The notes under the pieces: model-generated
Told to the model about the DNA's origin: nothing
Databases searched by the model: none
The model's input: the letters and a program-made list of their open reading frames with translations, nothing else
Shown here: positions 34,148 through 46,300 of the stretch, in pieces
Layout: each line of letters begins with the position of its first letter
Position numbering within the stretch: the first letter of the stretch is position 1
Program-made: the position numbers and the translations under genes
Assembly: GCA_019054805.1 (NCBI GenBank)
Contig: JAHQIY010000007.1
Coordinates: 6,143,501 to 6,207,500 of the forward strand
Origin: Brachionus manjavacas
Lineage: Eukaryota; Rotifera; Eurotatoria; Ploima; Brachionidae
DNA: 64,000 bases
Reading direction: 5' to 3'

Positions 34148-34493
34148 CAGAGTTGTTTAAAAGTCACAAGTCTCAAGTCAAGTCCAAGTCAAGACTTTTT
34201 TTTTTTTTTTCTAAAGTCCCACCAAAAACTTTGATTTTTTTTTATTATCTTATTTTTATATTTTTTCAGCTTAGCAGTCCACAATTTTGACTGCCAAGCT
34301 GAAAGACCGCCTTGCTAAAGGTTGGCCGGTTTTTTGCCGCCCGATTAATTCAGACTGTTTATTTTATTGTTTAAAAAATCGTCCGTGTAATGGACCGGTT
34401 TGTTTTGACCGTATCCAACACTAGCAAAAAGTCGGGACTTGTACTTTTTTTTTAAAGACTTGGACTTTTTTTAAAGACTTTTAAACAACTCTG
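34148..34493. mobile_element. hAT-type MITE, family 2, complete copy
   Basis: The 346-bp element has perfect 18-bp inverted ends (CAGAGTTGTTTAAAAGTC) and an exact 8-bp target duplication, ATTAAATG (34140-34147, 34494-34501). Subterminal AAGTC/GACTT arrays flank a GC-richer core (34267-34430). The core has a stem-loop at 34267-34301 (CAGCTTAGCAGTC against GACTGCCAAGCTG) and a GGCCGG/CCGGTTTG-containing region. The core is almost identical in the copy at 43069. Non-autonomous. Confidence 0.93.
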
Positions 34494-35978
34494 ATTAAAT
34501 GTCATAAAAATTAATTCAAATTAAATTAATTTCATAATTAATTTTTATTTAGATAAAATGCTAATTATTTAGATATAATCTTAGTAAAATTATTCACAAG
34601 TTCTTTCAAATCTATAAAAAATTCAATTTTATTAACATTTCATCAAAATTTTGTATTTTGTATTTTTTTTAAAAATACCATCAAGTGGCTGAAAGGAAGG
34701 ACTAAGTCTCCATTCCACCGACCAAGGTTTTGCCTAAACTATTTTTGAATAAATAAATAATTATCTTTTATATTTAATATTTCGAATCTCTTCTTTAAGT
34801 TTGGTAAGAATGAAACCACCTAAATTCAATTTGTCAAATCATATTTTATTTTTTCTATTTTGTTTGTACTTAATAACAAAATTCTGAGTTAAAAAAGTAT
34901 ACCTTTTTTTATTCTATTTTACATTGGGGTCGAGAATTTCTTTGAGTACAAAATTTAAAAGTTGTATTTAAAATTTTAAATAAAGGTTTGGTCTAAGTAA
35001 TGTAGGTAAGCTACTTACTATTAAAATTGCATAATTGTGGCCGAAAATAATTTAATTATACTTTTTTAATTTTGAATAAAATTTCTGGATGTTAGCACAT
35101 AATTAGTCATATTTAATAAACTTTCAGTGTTTTTTTTTCTCAATTCATTTATTAATTAAAACTTGAATTTTTTTCTCCAACTACTTCTATTTTAATCTCA
35201 AAGAGCAATACAAATTTAATAATATAAAAAAATAGATGTCAAACATTTTCCATACTATCAATATTTATGAGTTTTATTTCATCCCTCTCAAGCAAATCTT
35301 TAATTGAGCCGGTGACATTTTTTCCATGATGGAGACCTAGCAAACTCTTTGTGAGTTTGTATCATAAAATTTAGTAGCCAGACGTTAATTAATTTCATTA
35401 ATTATTGTTTCTAAATTTACTTATGGTCTCGAAACACTCACCCTAAACGCTTGAACCAAAGTTACCTTAATAGCCTCCAAATTTTTAAGCTAAGACCAAC
35501 TTGCTAAATTTCTAGAATACTCAAAATTTGAAAATTTTTTAATTTTGATAAATTGTATATGTTGTCAACATTATCCTTTATAAACACGCTAAAATTTAGC
35601 TATCTCTTATTTCAAATCGTTATTATAATAACTATTGAACCACCATCACAGAACTCTCAAAAATTTCAAAATAGATTTTTTAACCATTTAAATTTTTTTT
35701 TGAACTTTAATTTTGCTTTCTTGAAAAAAATATTTTGTCAAAGCTTTTTATTTTTGAAATTTTTTAAGACTTTTTTTCTACATTCGTTCCTTCAGAGTCT
35801 TTATTCAGTCAGACCGGTGCGATTCACCCCGATTTAAGAAATAGATTGAATCCAATGAATTTGAAAAATCCAACATTACTAAAGAAAACTTTTTTAAAAT
35901 TTTTTTTTTATTTTCGTAATTTATAAATTTGTGACACTTCATTTTTGTCACAAATTCTTTTTTTTTTGTTTTCGTTTG
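34494..35978. other. No gene seen
   Basis: AT-rich intergenic DNA with no readable frame beyond composition-driven Phe/Leu/Lys stretches (for example 35553-35837). Confidence 0.5.
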
Positions 35979-36901
35979 TACATGCTATGATAAACTATTT
36001 TTACGAAATTTTACGAAAATTTTAGTAAATTTTATTAAATATAAAAAGGAACAAAAAAAACTAAAAAAATGGCGATTTTTAGGAATTTTTCTTTTCTTTT
36101 GGAAAATTAAATTGAAAAAAAATTATGAAATTTTACTCGGGAAAATTTTTTTTTTAGAAAGGATGAACATAAAGGTCTTTGTCCTGGTGTAACTTGAACT
36201 CATTATCAGACTTTTTGAGATATCAACCCAATTGAATTGCTATGTAATGAGCTAAAAGTTTTTATAAGAAAAAAAATGGTCTTATCCGACTTAAACATGG
36301 TATTATTTAATAAAAAAGATATTCAATTTTTTTATTTATTTAAAAAATAATTTGGGACAAAATCTCTTGGCTGTTTGGAATTAATATTAATTCTCCCTTT
36401 CAGCCACGTTAGCGTTAATTTTGAGATTTGTAGATGTTATTTTTGGTTTTTTAAGAAATTGAAAAAACACATAAATTAGAGCAAAAAGTAAATGTTATAC
36501 AAAAAATTGAATAATTAAATATTTAAAAAAAGATATTCAAAAGTTATTAATTTTTAGGTAATTAAAATAGTCATTGAGAAAAACGATGACTGGTCGGTCC
36601 TAATGTGACTCGTCGGATCATTAATAATTGCATTGTAGTTGTGTTTTTTTAACGATTTTTTTTTCTCGTTTTTTTCTAAAATTTACCATTTTTACCGTTT
36701 TTTATTAAAAAATTTACGCAAAATTACGTAAAATTAAAATTTTTTTTTTTCAATTTTCATTTTAATTTTCTAAAAAAAAGAGAAAAATTCCTACAAATCG
36801 CCATTTTTTCAGTTTTTTTTGGCCCTTTTATGTTTGCCAAAATTTACTAAAATTTTCGTAAAATTCCGTAAAATTTCGTAAGAACAATTTATCATAGCAC
36901 T
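35979..36901. mobile_element. Foldback element with long inverted ends
   Basis: The first about 150 bp (starting GCTATGATAAAC, with repeated ACGAAATTTTACGAAAATTT and a CTAAAAAAATGGCGATTTTT block) recur as an inverted copy at about 36750-36901. The middle (36130-36740) is unique AT-rich DNA with no transposase. The structure fits a foldback or long-TIR non-autonomous DNA transposon. The target duplication is unclear. Confidence 0.75.
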
Positions 36902-36924
36902 ACTGTTTTGAAATATTTCGATTC

Positions 36925-37184
36925 ATCAATAAAATTTTTCTAAAAGAAGACTTTACAGCTTTTTGAATTAGAAAATAAAGATTATCTGTAGTGCGTCTAT
37001 GTTTTTTAAATCCTTATTGAATAAGTAATTTATAATGCGTTCAAGTAACTTGTCATACTAATTGGATCTTAGGGATCATGGTCATACTTGCTATTTTCCG
37101 GGATTTTGGCACTTGGCCTAGTTCCAAACTCATGTTGAAGAGTGGACTTATTTCAAATAAAGTCTCTACAGGTAGATTTTTTAA
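36925..37184 (-). mobile_element. Inverted 5' part of LINE G
   Basis: On the minus strand this encodes the N-terminal RT region: NLPVETLFEISPLFNMSLEL, GQVPKSRKIASMTMIPK, then RRTTDNLYFLIQKAVKSSF. In family order these residues come directly before the sequence with which LINE G starts on the plus strand at 37185. The segment is therefore the inverted 5' portion of the same insertion. Confidence 0.72.
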
Positions 37185-38345
37185 CATTTAGTTGTAAAGC
37201 CTTTTAATAGAAATAAAAAAGTATGTTGTCTATATTTTGACATTTCTAAAGCTTTTGACCGAGTTTGGCACGATGGACTATATTACAAGCTAATTAGAAT
37301 TAATCTACCTCCTTATCTTATTTATTGGATAGGATCGTTTCTGCATTTAAGATCTTTTAGAGTAAATGTAAATGGTCATCTAAGTGATCAATAGCCTATT
37401 AAAGCAGTAGTTCCAAAAGGGTCAGCAAATAGTCCACTTCTTTTTAGCGTTTTTATAAATGACATACCAAAAATAAACAAAGCAAACTACCAATTCCTTG
37501 TTCTTTTTGCAGATGATTTGGCTACTTTTTTTATCTTTAAAAGGATTGGGCTTGAAAACATTATTAAATGAGAATCTTAAAGAAATTGAATGATGGCTTT
37601 ATAAATGGAAAAATTATTGAAAAGTCATGTTACATAACCTTTGAAAAAAAAACTAAAGTTAAAATCAATCTTGATCTTAAAATTGATGGAAAAAATTTAA
37701 ATAATGAGGAAAAATTCAAATTCTTAGGCATCACATTGAACCCAATGGTGGATTAATTAAAAGAGCATTGTAATTGAAGGCTTAATATAATAAATATCTC
37801 TTATAATAGAAAATGGGGTCTAAAACCAAAAACATTAGGTAATCTTTACAAATCTTTGATACGATAAAAATGAACTTTTTTTTTCCTTGTTTAAATTCAT
37901 TCTCAGAAACCAGCATCAAAAAAATACAAGTTATTCAAAATTCAGCAGTTCGATCTATTTTGAAGCTAAAATATGATACCCCCTCCAATATTATACACCA
38001 AGAGGCCTTCAATAAACTTAAACTACTAACAGTTCCAAATTGACTTTTCGAGTTGAGTGAGAGATATGTTGGGACAGGACTGATTCATTCTATTCCATTG
38101 AGGAATACAAAGCGGGTTCGAATCAAGATTTATCGAAAATCCAACTCCATTGTGTAATTGCTTCCCTACTATTTCCTTCCTTTTTTCTGAACTATCAAAT
38201 ACTCAAACATGTCTAATCTCTAGCTATTCAACTTATCGTTTTTAATTTTCTTTTCATTACTTGGAAATATTTATCCTTTTTTTTTTTTTAATTTATAATT
38301 TAATTAATCTTATTTGACTTTATTTTTCATTTTTCATTTTTCGAA
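37185..38345 (+). mobile_element. Non-LTR retrotransposon G
   Basis: Plus-strand frames with several stops carry KKVCCLYFDISKAFDRVWHD, a damaged VPKGSANSPLLFSVFINDIP, the catalytic box LFADDLATFF (about 37510), then the C-terminal blocks seen in copy E (KKTKVKINLDLKIDGKNL, IQNSAVRSILKLKY, FELSERYVG). It ends in a T-rich 3' UTR near 38345. With the inverted piece at 36925-37184 it forms one twin-primed insertion. Confidence 0.82.
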
Positions 38346-39970
38346 TTTTAGAATAAAACTTCGTAAGCTGAAAAGCGTGTAAAGTGTTCTTGTTTTAAAT
38401 AAAATGGCAAGTTTTTTTTCTATTTAACTTTTTTGAAATTTTGAAATTACGTTGTTTCATTAAAACTCAATACTTAAGCATGTTAAAATTTGAAATATAA
38501 TTACGCAATTATTTTTAAAAATGAAAATAGAAAAAAAAACTTGCCAATAGTTACCTTCGTTAAATAATTTATTAAAAAAATCAAAGTGGCCACTCTAAGT
38601 GACCAGATTAAATAAGCTTATGAAAGAGAAAGAAAAACAAAAAAAACAAAGAAATATAAAATAATAGTACTTCAAATACTGGTTTATATATATACATTAA
38701 CTTTAATGTTCTGTCACTATTCAAAATAGGAAATTCTTTTAACACTTAAAATACAAACAGCTAGAAACAAACATAATACTTTATTTGGAAGTGTACTAGG
38801 TCTTGAACATAGAAACATTAGTTTCATGCGTGTTTAAATTTAGCTCTTATTTCACGACACTTCAGCGTGATCCGAGGGAACTTAGTACTTTTCCTAACCA
38901 AACCCATAATTGAGCATTGTATGAACAATATCAGGTTTAAGCAGCTTAAAATGATTCTAAATGAACAAATTATGAATAAGTGAAGCTCTTTTTTTGTATA
39001 ATTTTTTTCAAATGAAAAAATTTAAAATCTTTTCTTTTTTTCTAAATTTTTTATATAAATACTAACTATTTTTATTTCTTTCAGATTCATTTTAAATTCA
39101 CTTTTCCTAATAGGAGGCTAATTCAATTTAATAAAAAAAATGAAATATTAGCTATTTTGAATTAATTTTATTATATTCGAAAAAACTTTTTTATACCCTT
39201 TTAAAAAAAAACAAAACATTTTACTTGACTATTAAGTGTATGAACCAAAGATTCGAATTGAGGTGCTCTAAAACTCGTTGACAAAGAAAGCTTTTAATTC
39301 GGGAAAAAAATATCTTAATAATTGATAATAAAAAAATTATCACTATTAAATTATTAATTGCATTTTTTTATTAATAATTAAAATAAAGATTTTGGAATTA
39401 AAGTCATTGATAAAAAAATTAATCTATTCATTTTATATTTTATTAATTTGTTTGAAAATTCTATAAAATCTTTATGGGATTAGGAATTAGTTTTATTATT
39501 CAGAGCCATTTAACATTTAGAAATAAATTTAAAAAATGTCATTAGTATTTTTGGATCAAATTTAAATTTTGAGGCTAGTCTTTAGATTTTATGATAAAAA
39601 CCGATATTGATATTTTCAATGAATGAAAATTCAAAAAAAATTGAATCAATGTAAAATTTAATTCTGTATCTCTTTTGTTCTCTGAGTACTTAATTCTTTT
39701 TTAGAATTGATTTGGTTGCTCCAGTTTCTGGGATCCATTCAGACCCATCATTATGAAATTTCCATAATTTTCCTGACTTGAAGTTAAAATAAATTGTTGA
39801 CAATCAAAGTCAGATATTGACTTGGAAGACTTTAGAAAAGACCTGTCTATGAATAAGTACATATACAAATGTAAATTTTTATTTTGATTACTCTATTTTG
39901 TTGCATTAAAAAAAAAAAAATAATTAAAATTAAAATCTATTTATTTAAATTTAAAATTTTATTTTACTAG
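38346..39970. other. No gene seen; one LINE 3' end
   Basis: AT-rich. Around 39100-39145 (+) TCCTAATAGGAGGCTAATTC resembles the CCTTAAAGGAGGTTAATTCAA end of LINE K at 59980. Upstream exons of the lipocalin should lie here or further left but could not be recognised. The minus strand at 39690-39790 has a short open stretch (SGKLWKFHNDGSEWIPETGA) of unknown origin. Confidence 0.4.
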
Positions 39971-40316
39971 TCTTTACACAAAATGGCTGGACTATTCAAT
40001 AATGAATTATAATGATTATGAAAATAAAACTGGAATTTTGTCTACAATGAACAAAAGCGATCGATCTGTTGATCTGTGGAATGAAAATATTAATTATTAC
40101 ATTTTGGATACCGATTACAACTCTTACTTAATAGGCTATTTCTGTTCATACAAATATTTTGGCTTTGCGTCCGAGCAGAACTATTATGTGCTGACTAAGC
40201 AAAAAGAAATGGATGCTTTTTTGGAAAAACGAATAGAAAATCTACTAGACTCTTTAATTCCAAGTAGCATTGTGATGAAAAAAACTGATTTCAAAGATTG
40301 TCTCGGTTCTCCATAA
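39971..40316 (+). CDS. Lipocalin (ApoD-like), terminal exon
   Basis: An AG acceptor (TTTTACTAG) precedes an open frame of 114 codons ending in TAA at 40314-40316. The sequence DLWNENINYYILDTDYNSYL, then YYVLTKQKEMDAFLEKRIEN and the end DFKDCLGSP, follow the C-terminal half of ApoD-type lipocalins: the YWILATDYxxY strand, the WILxR-like strand, the C-terminal helix and the last cysteine. These proteins form an eight-stranded barrel that binds small hydrophobic ligands and are usually secreted. The N-terminal exons, with the GxWY motif and signal peptide, were not found, so the gene is incomplete as described here. The exon needs a phase-2 donor upstream. Its stop lies one base from the TTLL11 stop on the other strand. 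Confidence 0.75.
40253..40258 (-). terminator. Possible TTLL11 poly(A) signal (ATTAAA)
   Basis: ATTAAA on the minus strand about 60 nt past the TTLL11 stop, lying inside the lipocalin coding exon. It is a weak variant signal, favoured only by position. Confidence 0.35.
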
Positions 40317-40317
40317 A

Positions 40318-43300
40318 TTAAGCAGTCGTATCAAAAAAAATTGGAAAAATTGATTTTTTAGCTTTAGAATAAAGATTTGTATGACCATAATTGTCCAACT
40401 TTTTTCTTAAATTTAAATTTTCTATTTTATTGATCATTAAGCTTTCTTCAATTTTGTTCAAATCCAGCGAGTAAAATTGACTAGACTTGAAGCCTTTTTG
40501 TACCAGAAAAAATTTGCAATAATAAACTAATGACTTAACACACTGTTCCAAAGTTGACTCATTGAATATCATCCGAGAGAGCTTGGTGAAGCACTCGACA
40601 AAACCTTGATAGCATAGCCCAATAAAAGCATTCTGGTTCGAGTCATAAACCCGCTTTTTGGTGTTGTACATATCCCATTTCTTGCTCAATTCAAAAAAAA
40701 TGATGTCCAAATTATCACTAGTTACTGATCTATTCGCAATGTTACAGTATCTATAAAAAAATAATTTTTCTTATTAAATCTTGAAATAGCATTGAAAAAA
40801 TGCTGCTTTTTAGAAAAATTTTATTCATTTTTTTATAAATAAAAATTCCTAGTTGATTTTCTAAAATTTTAAATCTTAAATTTAAAAGTTTCATTTTTAT
40901 TTCAAAAATTGAAAAAAAAATTTAAAGATTTCAAATATTCATTTAGATTATTTAATGATTGAAATTATCTATTTTGTTAAGATAAAATGTGACTTGAATG
41001 ATGATAGATATCTTCAAACGAGTTAGAAAAAAGTAATCTTGATCAACATTTATCACTTGAGTACAAATTTATTTTTTTAAAAAAATTTTCTAAGTGACCA
41101 TTTAAAAATTAAATTTTTTTCTCAATTTTTTAAATAAAAATTTACTTTAAAAATCATTTTTTTTGATACTAAAAATAAATCAAACATGGCACCTATTAGA
41201 TAAAATATAATAAATACTAATAATACTTTACAAAAAGACGGAAGTCATCATGGGTCATTATTTTAAAGGTATTGTGAATGGTAAAGAATATAAACAAGTC
41301 GGCAATGCTCTCTTGAATGTACAATCGATTATATTGACTTCTTAGATTATTATTAGGAAATATGTTTCGCAAATAGTTTGCTGAAGTTAACGATGAAGAA
41401 TTAGTAGATGTTTTGGTTGTATTTTTAGATGATTGTAGTGACGAAATATCTGAGTTATTTGTGTGGTTGGGTCGCAGCTCTGAGCTAACAGATCTTTGCT
41501 TTTTGATGTAAGACTCCGATGGCTTTGAAAGCAAAGGTATTTTATCAAAATTCAATTTTTTTGATTTCATTGAGGAAATGGTGCGTTGCTCTATTCGTTG
41601 TTTGACTAAATTTTTTCGGTGCAGTGCAGCCTTTTCAGCTTGTTCTTCTTCTTTTTTCATTTTTTCTCTTTAAATATCGACAGGTTAATTTTTTTCACAA
41701 AAAAAAAACAAGTTCTTACATTATTTCAAGTTTTTTTTTAGGACATGCCAATTTTAGAGTTTCAAGCACAAGTGGTTTTTTGATTTCGACATCAATCGGA
41801 CTAGCCAAGGTCATAATTCTACCATCTAGAGTCTCTGTTTCAAAGTCTATTCTCAAACTAGGATTACAATTTACTTCCAACAAAATAGGCTTCAAATCGT
41901 CTTTTAGCAAGATGTCAAATCCAATTATCTTAAAAAAATTTAAATATCATAATTTATATTGTCATGATTTTGTTTTTGAAAGAGAAATTTTAAAAGAATG
42001 AGATTACAAAATTTAGGTCTATTGCATCATGTGACCAGTTGGTAATGATTGATTATTTTATGCGTGATCAAAATGGAATAGCTCAGCGTATTTCTTCAAG
42101 CAATGGTGAAAAAGATTTGATAGTGATTGTTTCTAGTGATTTAAAATGGCAAAACCAAGTGAATTTATCAGTAAACAAATCTAATATAGTCCTTGGTATT
42201 TTAAGATTTGGTTTCTCTATACTTAGTAAAAATGCGTTCAAGCTTTTATACCAGTCTCTTGTTAGACCTCAACTTGAATATGCGATTTGTGTTTGGAGCC
42301 CAGTTCAATAACGTAACATAAACATGTTGGATAAAGTACAAGAAAGGGCTACAAAATTGGTTGATGACTTTCACGGTGTTGAGTATGAAGAGAGACTCAA
42401 ACAACTATCACTAGACTCTTTAAGTAAGAGACGTGTTCGTGGTGACTTAATCCAGTTCTTTAAATCATCCATGGTTTTGAGAGTGAATCTTGTTAATGGA
42501 ATTAATTATGCGAATAATAACCAAATGATCAGGGGAAATCAGTTCAGGTCAAATCGTGAATTGGGTAAAACCAGTCAGAGCAGACATACGTTTTTAATAA
42601 ATCGAATTGTACCAATATGGAATAAATTACCTAATGAAATAGTTTCAGCGAAAAGCTTGAATAGTTTCAAAGCGCAATTAGACGAATGCAAACTGCTAAA
42701 GCTCATTTATGGGCCAGGTACTTACTGTACTGCATCTCAATGCAGCAGTTTATAATACTCCTACTACTACTACTTTAAATTTTTCTTAATTAAAATTTTG
42801 AAAATGGCTAAAAAATTAAAACCGGTCTTCCAGATCTCAAAAAAGTAAATTTTTTTGAAAGAACTAAAAAATTCAGTGATTTGGCATTAACAGAAAAATT
42901 TTTTAACCTTTACACGAAAAAATTAAATTATAATATTTGGTACTGAAATTTTAACCGAATTTTTAGACTCACAGAAATGCACATTGAATACAATTACAGT
43001 AAAAGATATTAAAGATATTTGAAGAAAATATGGATGCAAAAATAAATAATCAGATTTTGTCTGATAATCAGAGTTGTTTAAAAGTCACAAGTCTCAAGTC
43101 AAGTCCAAGTCAAGACTTTTTTTTTTTTTTTTTTCAAAAGTCCCACCAAAAACTTTGATTTTTTTTTATTATCTTATTTTTAAATTTTTTCAGCTTAGCA
43201 GTCCACAATTTTGACTGCCAAGCTGAAAGACCGCCTTCCTAAAGGTTGGCCGGTTTTTTTGCCGCCCGATTAATTCAGACTGTTTATTTTATTGTTTAAA

Positions 43301-46300
43301 AAATCGTCCGTGTAATGGACCGGTTTGTTTTGACCGCATCCAACACTAGCAAAAATTGGCGTATGAAATGGAACAAAAGTTGGCCTGAAGCAAATAGACC
43401 ACAAAAATGGTAAAAACACATTGAACCAGTCCTGACTTGGACTTTTTTTTTTTTTAAAAATTTAAAAGTCCTGACTTGGACTTTGAAGAAAATAAAAAAA
43501 AAAAAAAGTCGGGACTTGGACTTTTTTTAAAGACTTTTAAACAACTCTGGTCTGATTTTTTGTAGGTTTAGAAAATATTTTTTAATTTAAAGTCTTTTGA
43601 GAACGTTTGATTTTTTTTTATTTTAAATTATTTGTTGATTTATATTTTCATTACCAAAAATCAACAAAAAATGAGACACAATCTGATTATTTATTTTGGC
43701 ATTTATGTTTTCTTCAAATATCTTTAAAAAATTAATATCAGATTATTGTTCACATTTTTTTGGCAAACTGAATTGCTCCTTTTAAAAAAATTTCACCCAA
43801 AAAGTTTACTTTTGGACAAAATTTGTTTGTCGAAGAAAGGCTTGTTTCATCCACAAAAATATAATTTTTAAAATCTAAATTTATGCATCTTAGGCAAAAA
43901 ATTGGTCTTTTTTTAATCCAGTTCAGCGATTTTCTAAGTCTACAAAATCTGAAACCTTTAAAAATTATAAAATTAATTTCTTTTTTTATTTCTAAAAACT
44001 TTTTTTATCAAATTTTACCAAAAATAGGATAATTTTACATAAAATTAACTAAGAAACGGTTAGGAATGTTGAAATTTTTTTAAATTTTTCATAAAATTAT
44101 TTCGAAATTTTCGGAAAAAAGTGTAATATTTTTCTTTTGACGTATATTTCCCGACTAATATTCACGTAAGATTACGTAAGCTGACCGAAACTTACGTAAA
44201 ATAACGTAAAATAACGTAATTTTACCAATTCTGAGCTTTTTTTAAAACCGCTGTATTTAAGATACTTACAAAATTCTGACGAATTTGAGCTAAAAAATCA
44301 AAAAAGAAAAACTTTTCCACACTGATTATTTGCGTTACCTTTATCAATCAAATTGTATTTTACGACCAATTTCAAATTACATGACCATATTGAATTAATT
44401 GTTCACATAAGGCAATAGACCCCAAAAGTTTTCTTAATCTCACCAGAACCCTCAAATATTTAGGATTCTTATTTGATCATTTGGTCTCAGAATTTACTTA
44501 AAAATCAAAATAAAATCTGAGATCATCAAAAACTTAGAAATAAAGCTTTTTCTATTTAAAACAAAATTATTTTAGATTCTTATGTATCTTTTATAATTTT
44601 TGTTCAAATTTTTTGTTAGTGAAAAATACAAGATTAAATAAGTTTATTTTATTTTTTACTAAAAGAGTTAAACCTATTAAAATTTATGTTAAATATTAAT
44701 TCAATCAAATAATAAATAAACACAATCAATTGATATACAATCATTCGTGAATGTCAAATTTTTAGTGGATTGAAAAAAAAATTACTACAGTGGCTCATAG
44801 AACGCATAATCGTGCAAAATTATACTTCAGTCTAGGGTTGGTAGACTGGTTCCTTGAAACCGCTTTCAAACCGTATTTTGTATCCACTAAATGTATCAAT
44901 ATTTTTATCATATGACAATAGAGGATGTTCTATTGAATTTAATTAATAATGTTAATTTTTGAAATTATTTATTAAAAAATGCTTGCGCATGCGCAAGAGA
45001 AAAAAAAATGTTCTAGAGCTGCTTAAGCGGCACTGTATTATTTTAGCGAACTAAAATATAGCTCAATTAAATTAGAAAAATAAATTTAAAATTATTCAAT
45101 TTAGCAAACAAATAAAGTCAGCAAAAACATATTTAGCAACAAATAAATTAATATATTTTTTAAAAATTAAGCTAGAGACTGATATTAATTTAGAGCATTA
45201 TGAGTCCTTAATGGAATAATACACTCATATTGAAGAGAATTGGGTTGGTTATGATATAATTCAAAAAAAGTCAAACCGACGTAATGTAATAAGTGAAACA
45301 ATACATAAAGATCCTAGGTATGATATAGAACTATGGAATATTTATTATAGAATAAATGATTGCTTGCCGAGAACAAACAATTTTGTTGAAGCGTGGCTTT
45401 CAGTAATATGTTAAGCTACCATCCCTCAGTACAGAGCGGAACAAAAAAAAATGAATTTGAATTAATAAGATTAGAGACTGGAATTAAATACTAACAAAAA
45501 CCGGCCATTATTTTAGATCAAAGAATTAAAGAGATTCAAAATACCTATTCGTTAGAAAACTTTGAAAAATATTATGAAAATTTATTGTTGTGATATAGCG
45601 ACATATTTGTCGATATCACTGGAAAGTTGATTAACTTAACCATGAGCGTTTAAGTTAACAAGGAGCTTAAATAGCTGCTCCAATACGTCTTACGACTAGA
45701 TCGGATAGACGAGCCCAAGGGTACTAATGTAAACATTACAATTGTTAATATTGGTTTGATCAAAGTGTGGTAAAAAAGTAAAAACAATTGCTAAAATTAA
45801 ATTGCTAAATCGAAACACTAATTATTTTTTGCTGATTATAAATAAATTTATTTGCTGATTTAAATATTAAGAAACGGTTTCAAGATTTCAAAGCTGTTTT
45901 TTTTCGATACATATTTGTTTTAATTAAATAGAGTTATAATTCAAAGAATATTTATTTTTAAAATAAAAAAAAGGAAAAAAAAAGGAAAAAAGAAACTTAA
46001 AATTGATTTTTTGATATTCTAACTCGTTTTTGGCTTTTTATTAATAAGAATTTAAAAAACTAACCCTAAGATTCTTATAATTCAAGGTTTGAAAAAAAAA
46101 ATTAAATAGGATCATCGAAGGAATTTAATTTAAAGACTAAAATAACGCTAAAATTATTTTTATTCTCAAAAATTAAAAAGAAAATAATTTGACCGATTTT
46201 TTTTGAAAACGGTTTCAAAAACGGCTTTAAAATCGGAGCCGGCTTACCAGTCCTACATTGCACTGAACTTCAGTTCAATGATGAAATGGTAAAGTGTAAG

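Noticed and set aside
35553-35837. Plus-strand frame of 94 codons
   Set aside because: Runs of Phe and Leu encoded by poly-T; no domain or splice evidence.
28098-38345. tRNA-like B-box strings (GGTTTCGAATC) in LINE copies
   Set aside because: They encode the conserved NGFRIK end of the LINE frame; no cloverleaf can be formed around them.
39690-39790. Minus-strand FLYWCH-like zinc finger
   Set aside because: The Cys/His residues needed are missing; only a Trp-containing stretch is present.
45591-45711. Possible hammerhead ribozyme, 5S rRNA or spliced-leader RNA
   Set aside because: The hairpins are real, but the CUGAUGA/GAAA hammerhead core, the 5S internal promoter and a leader donor site are all absent.
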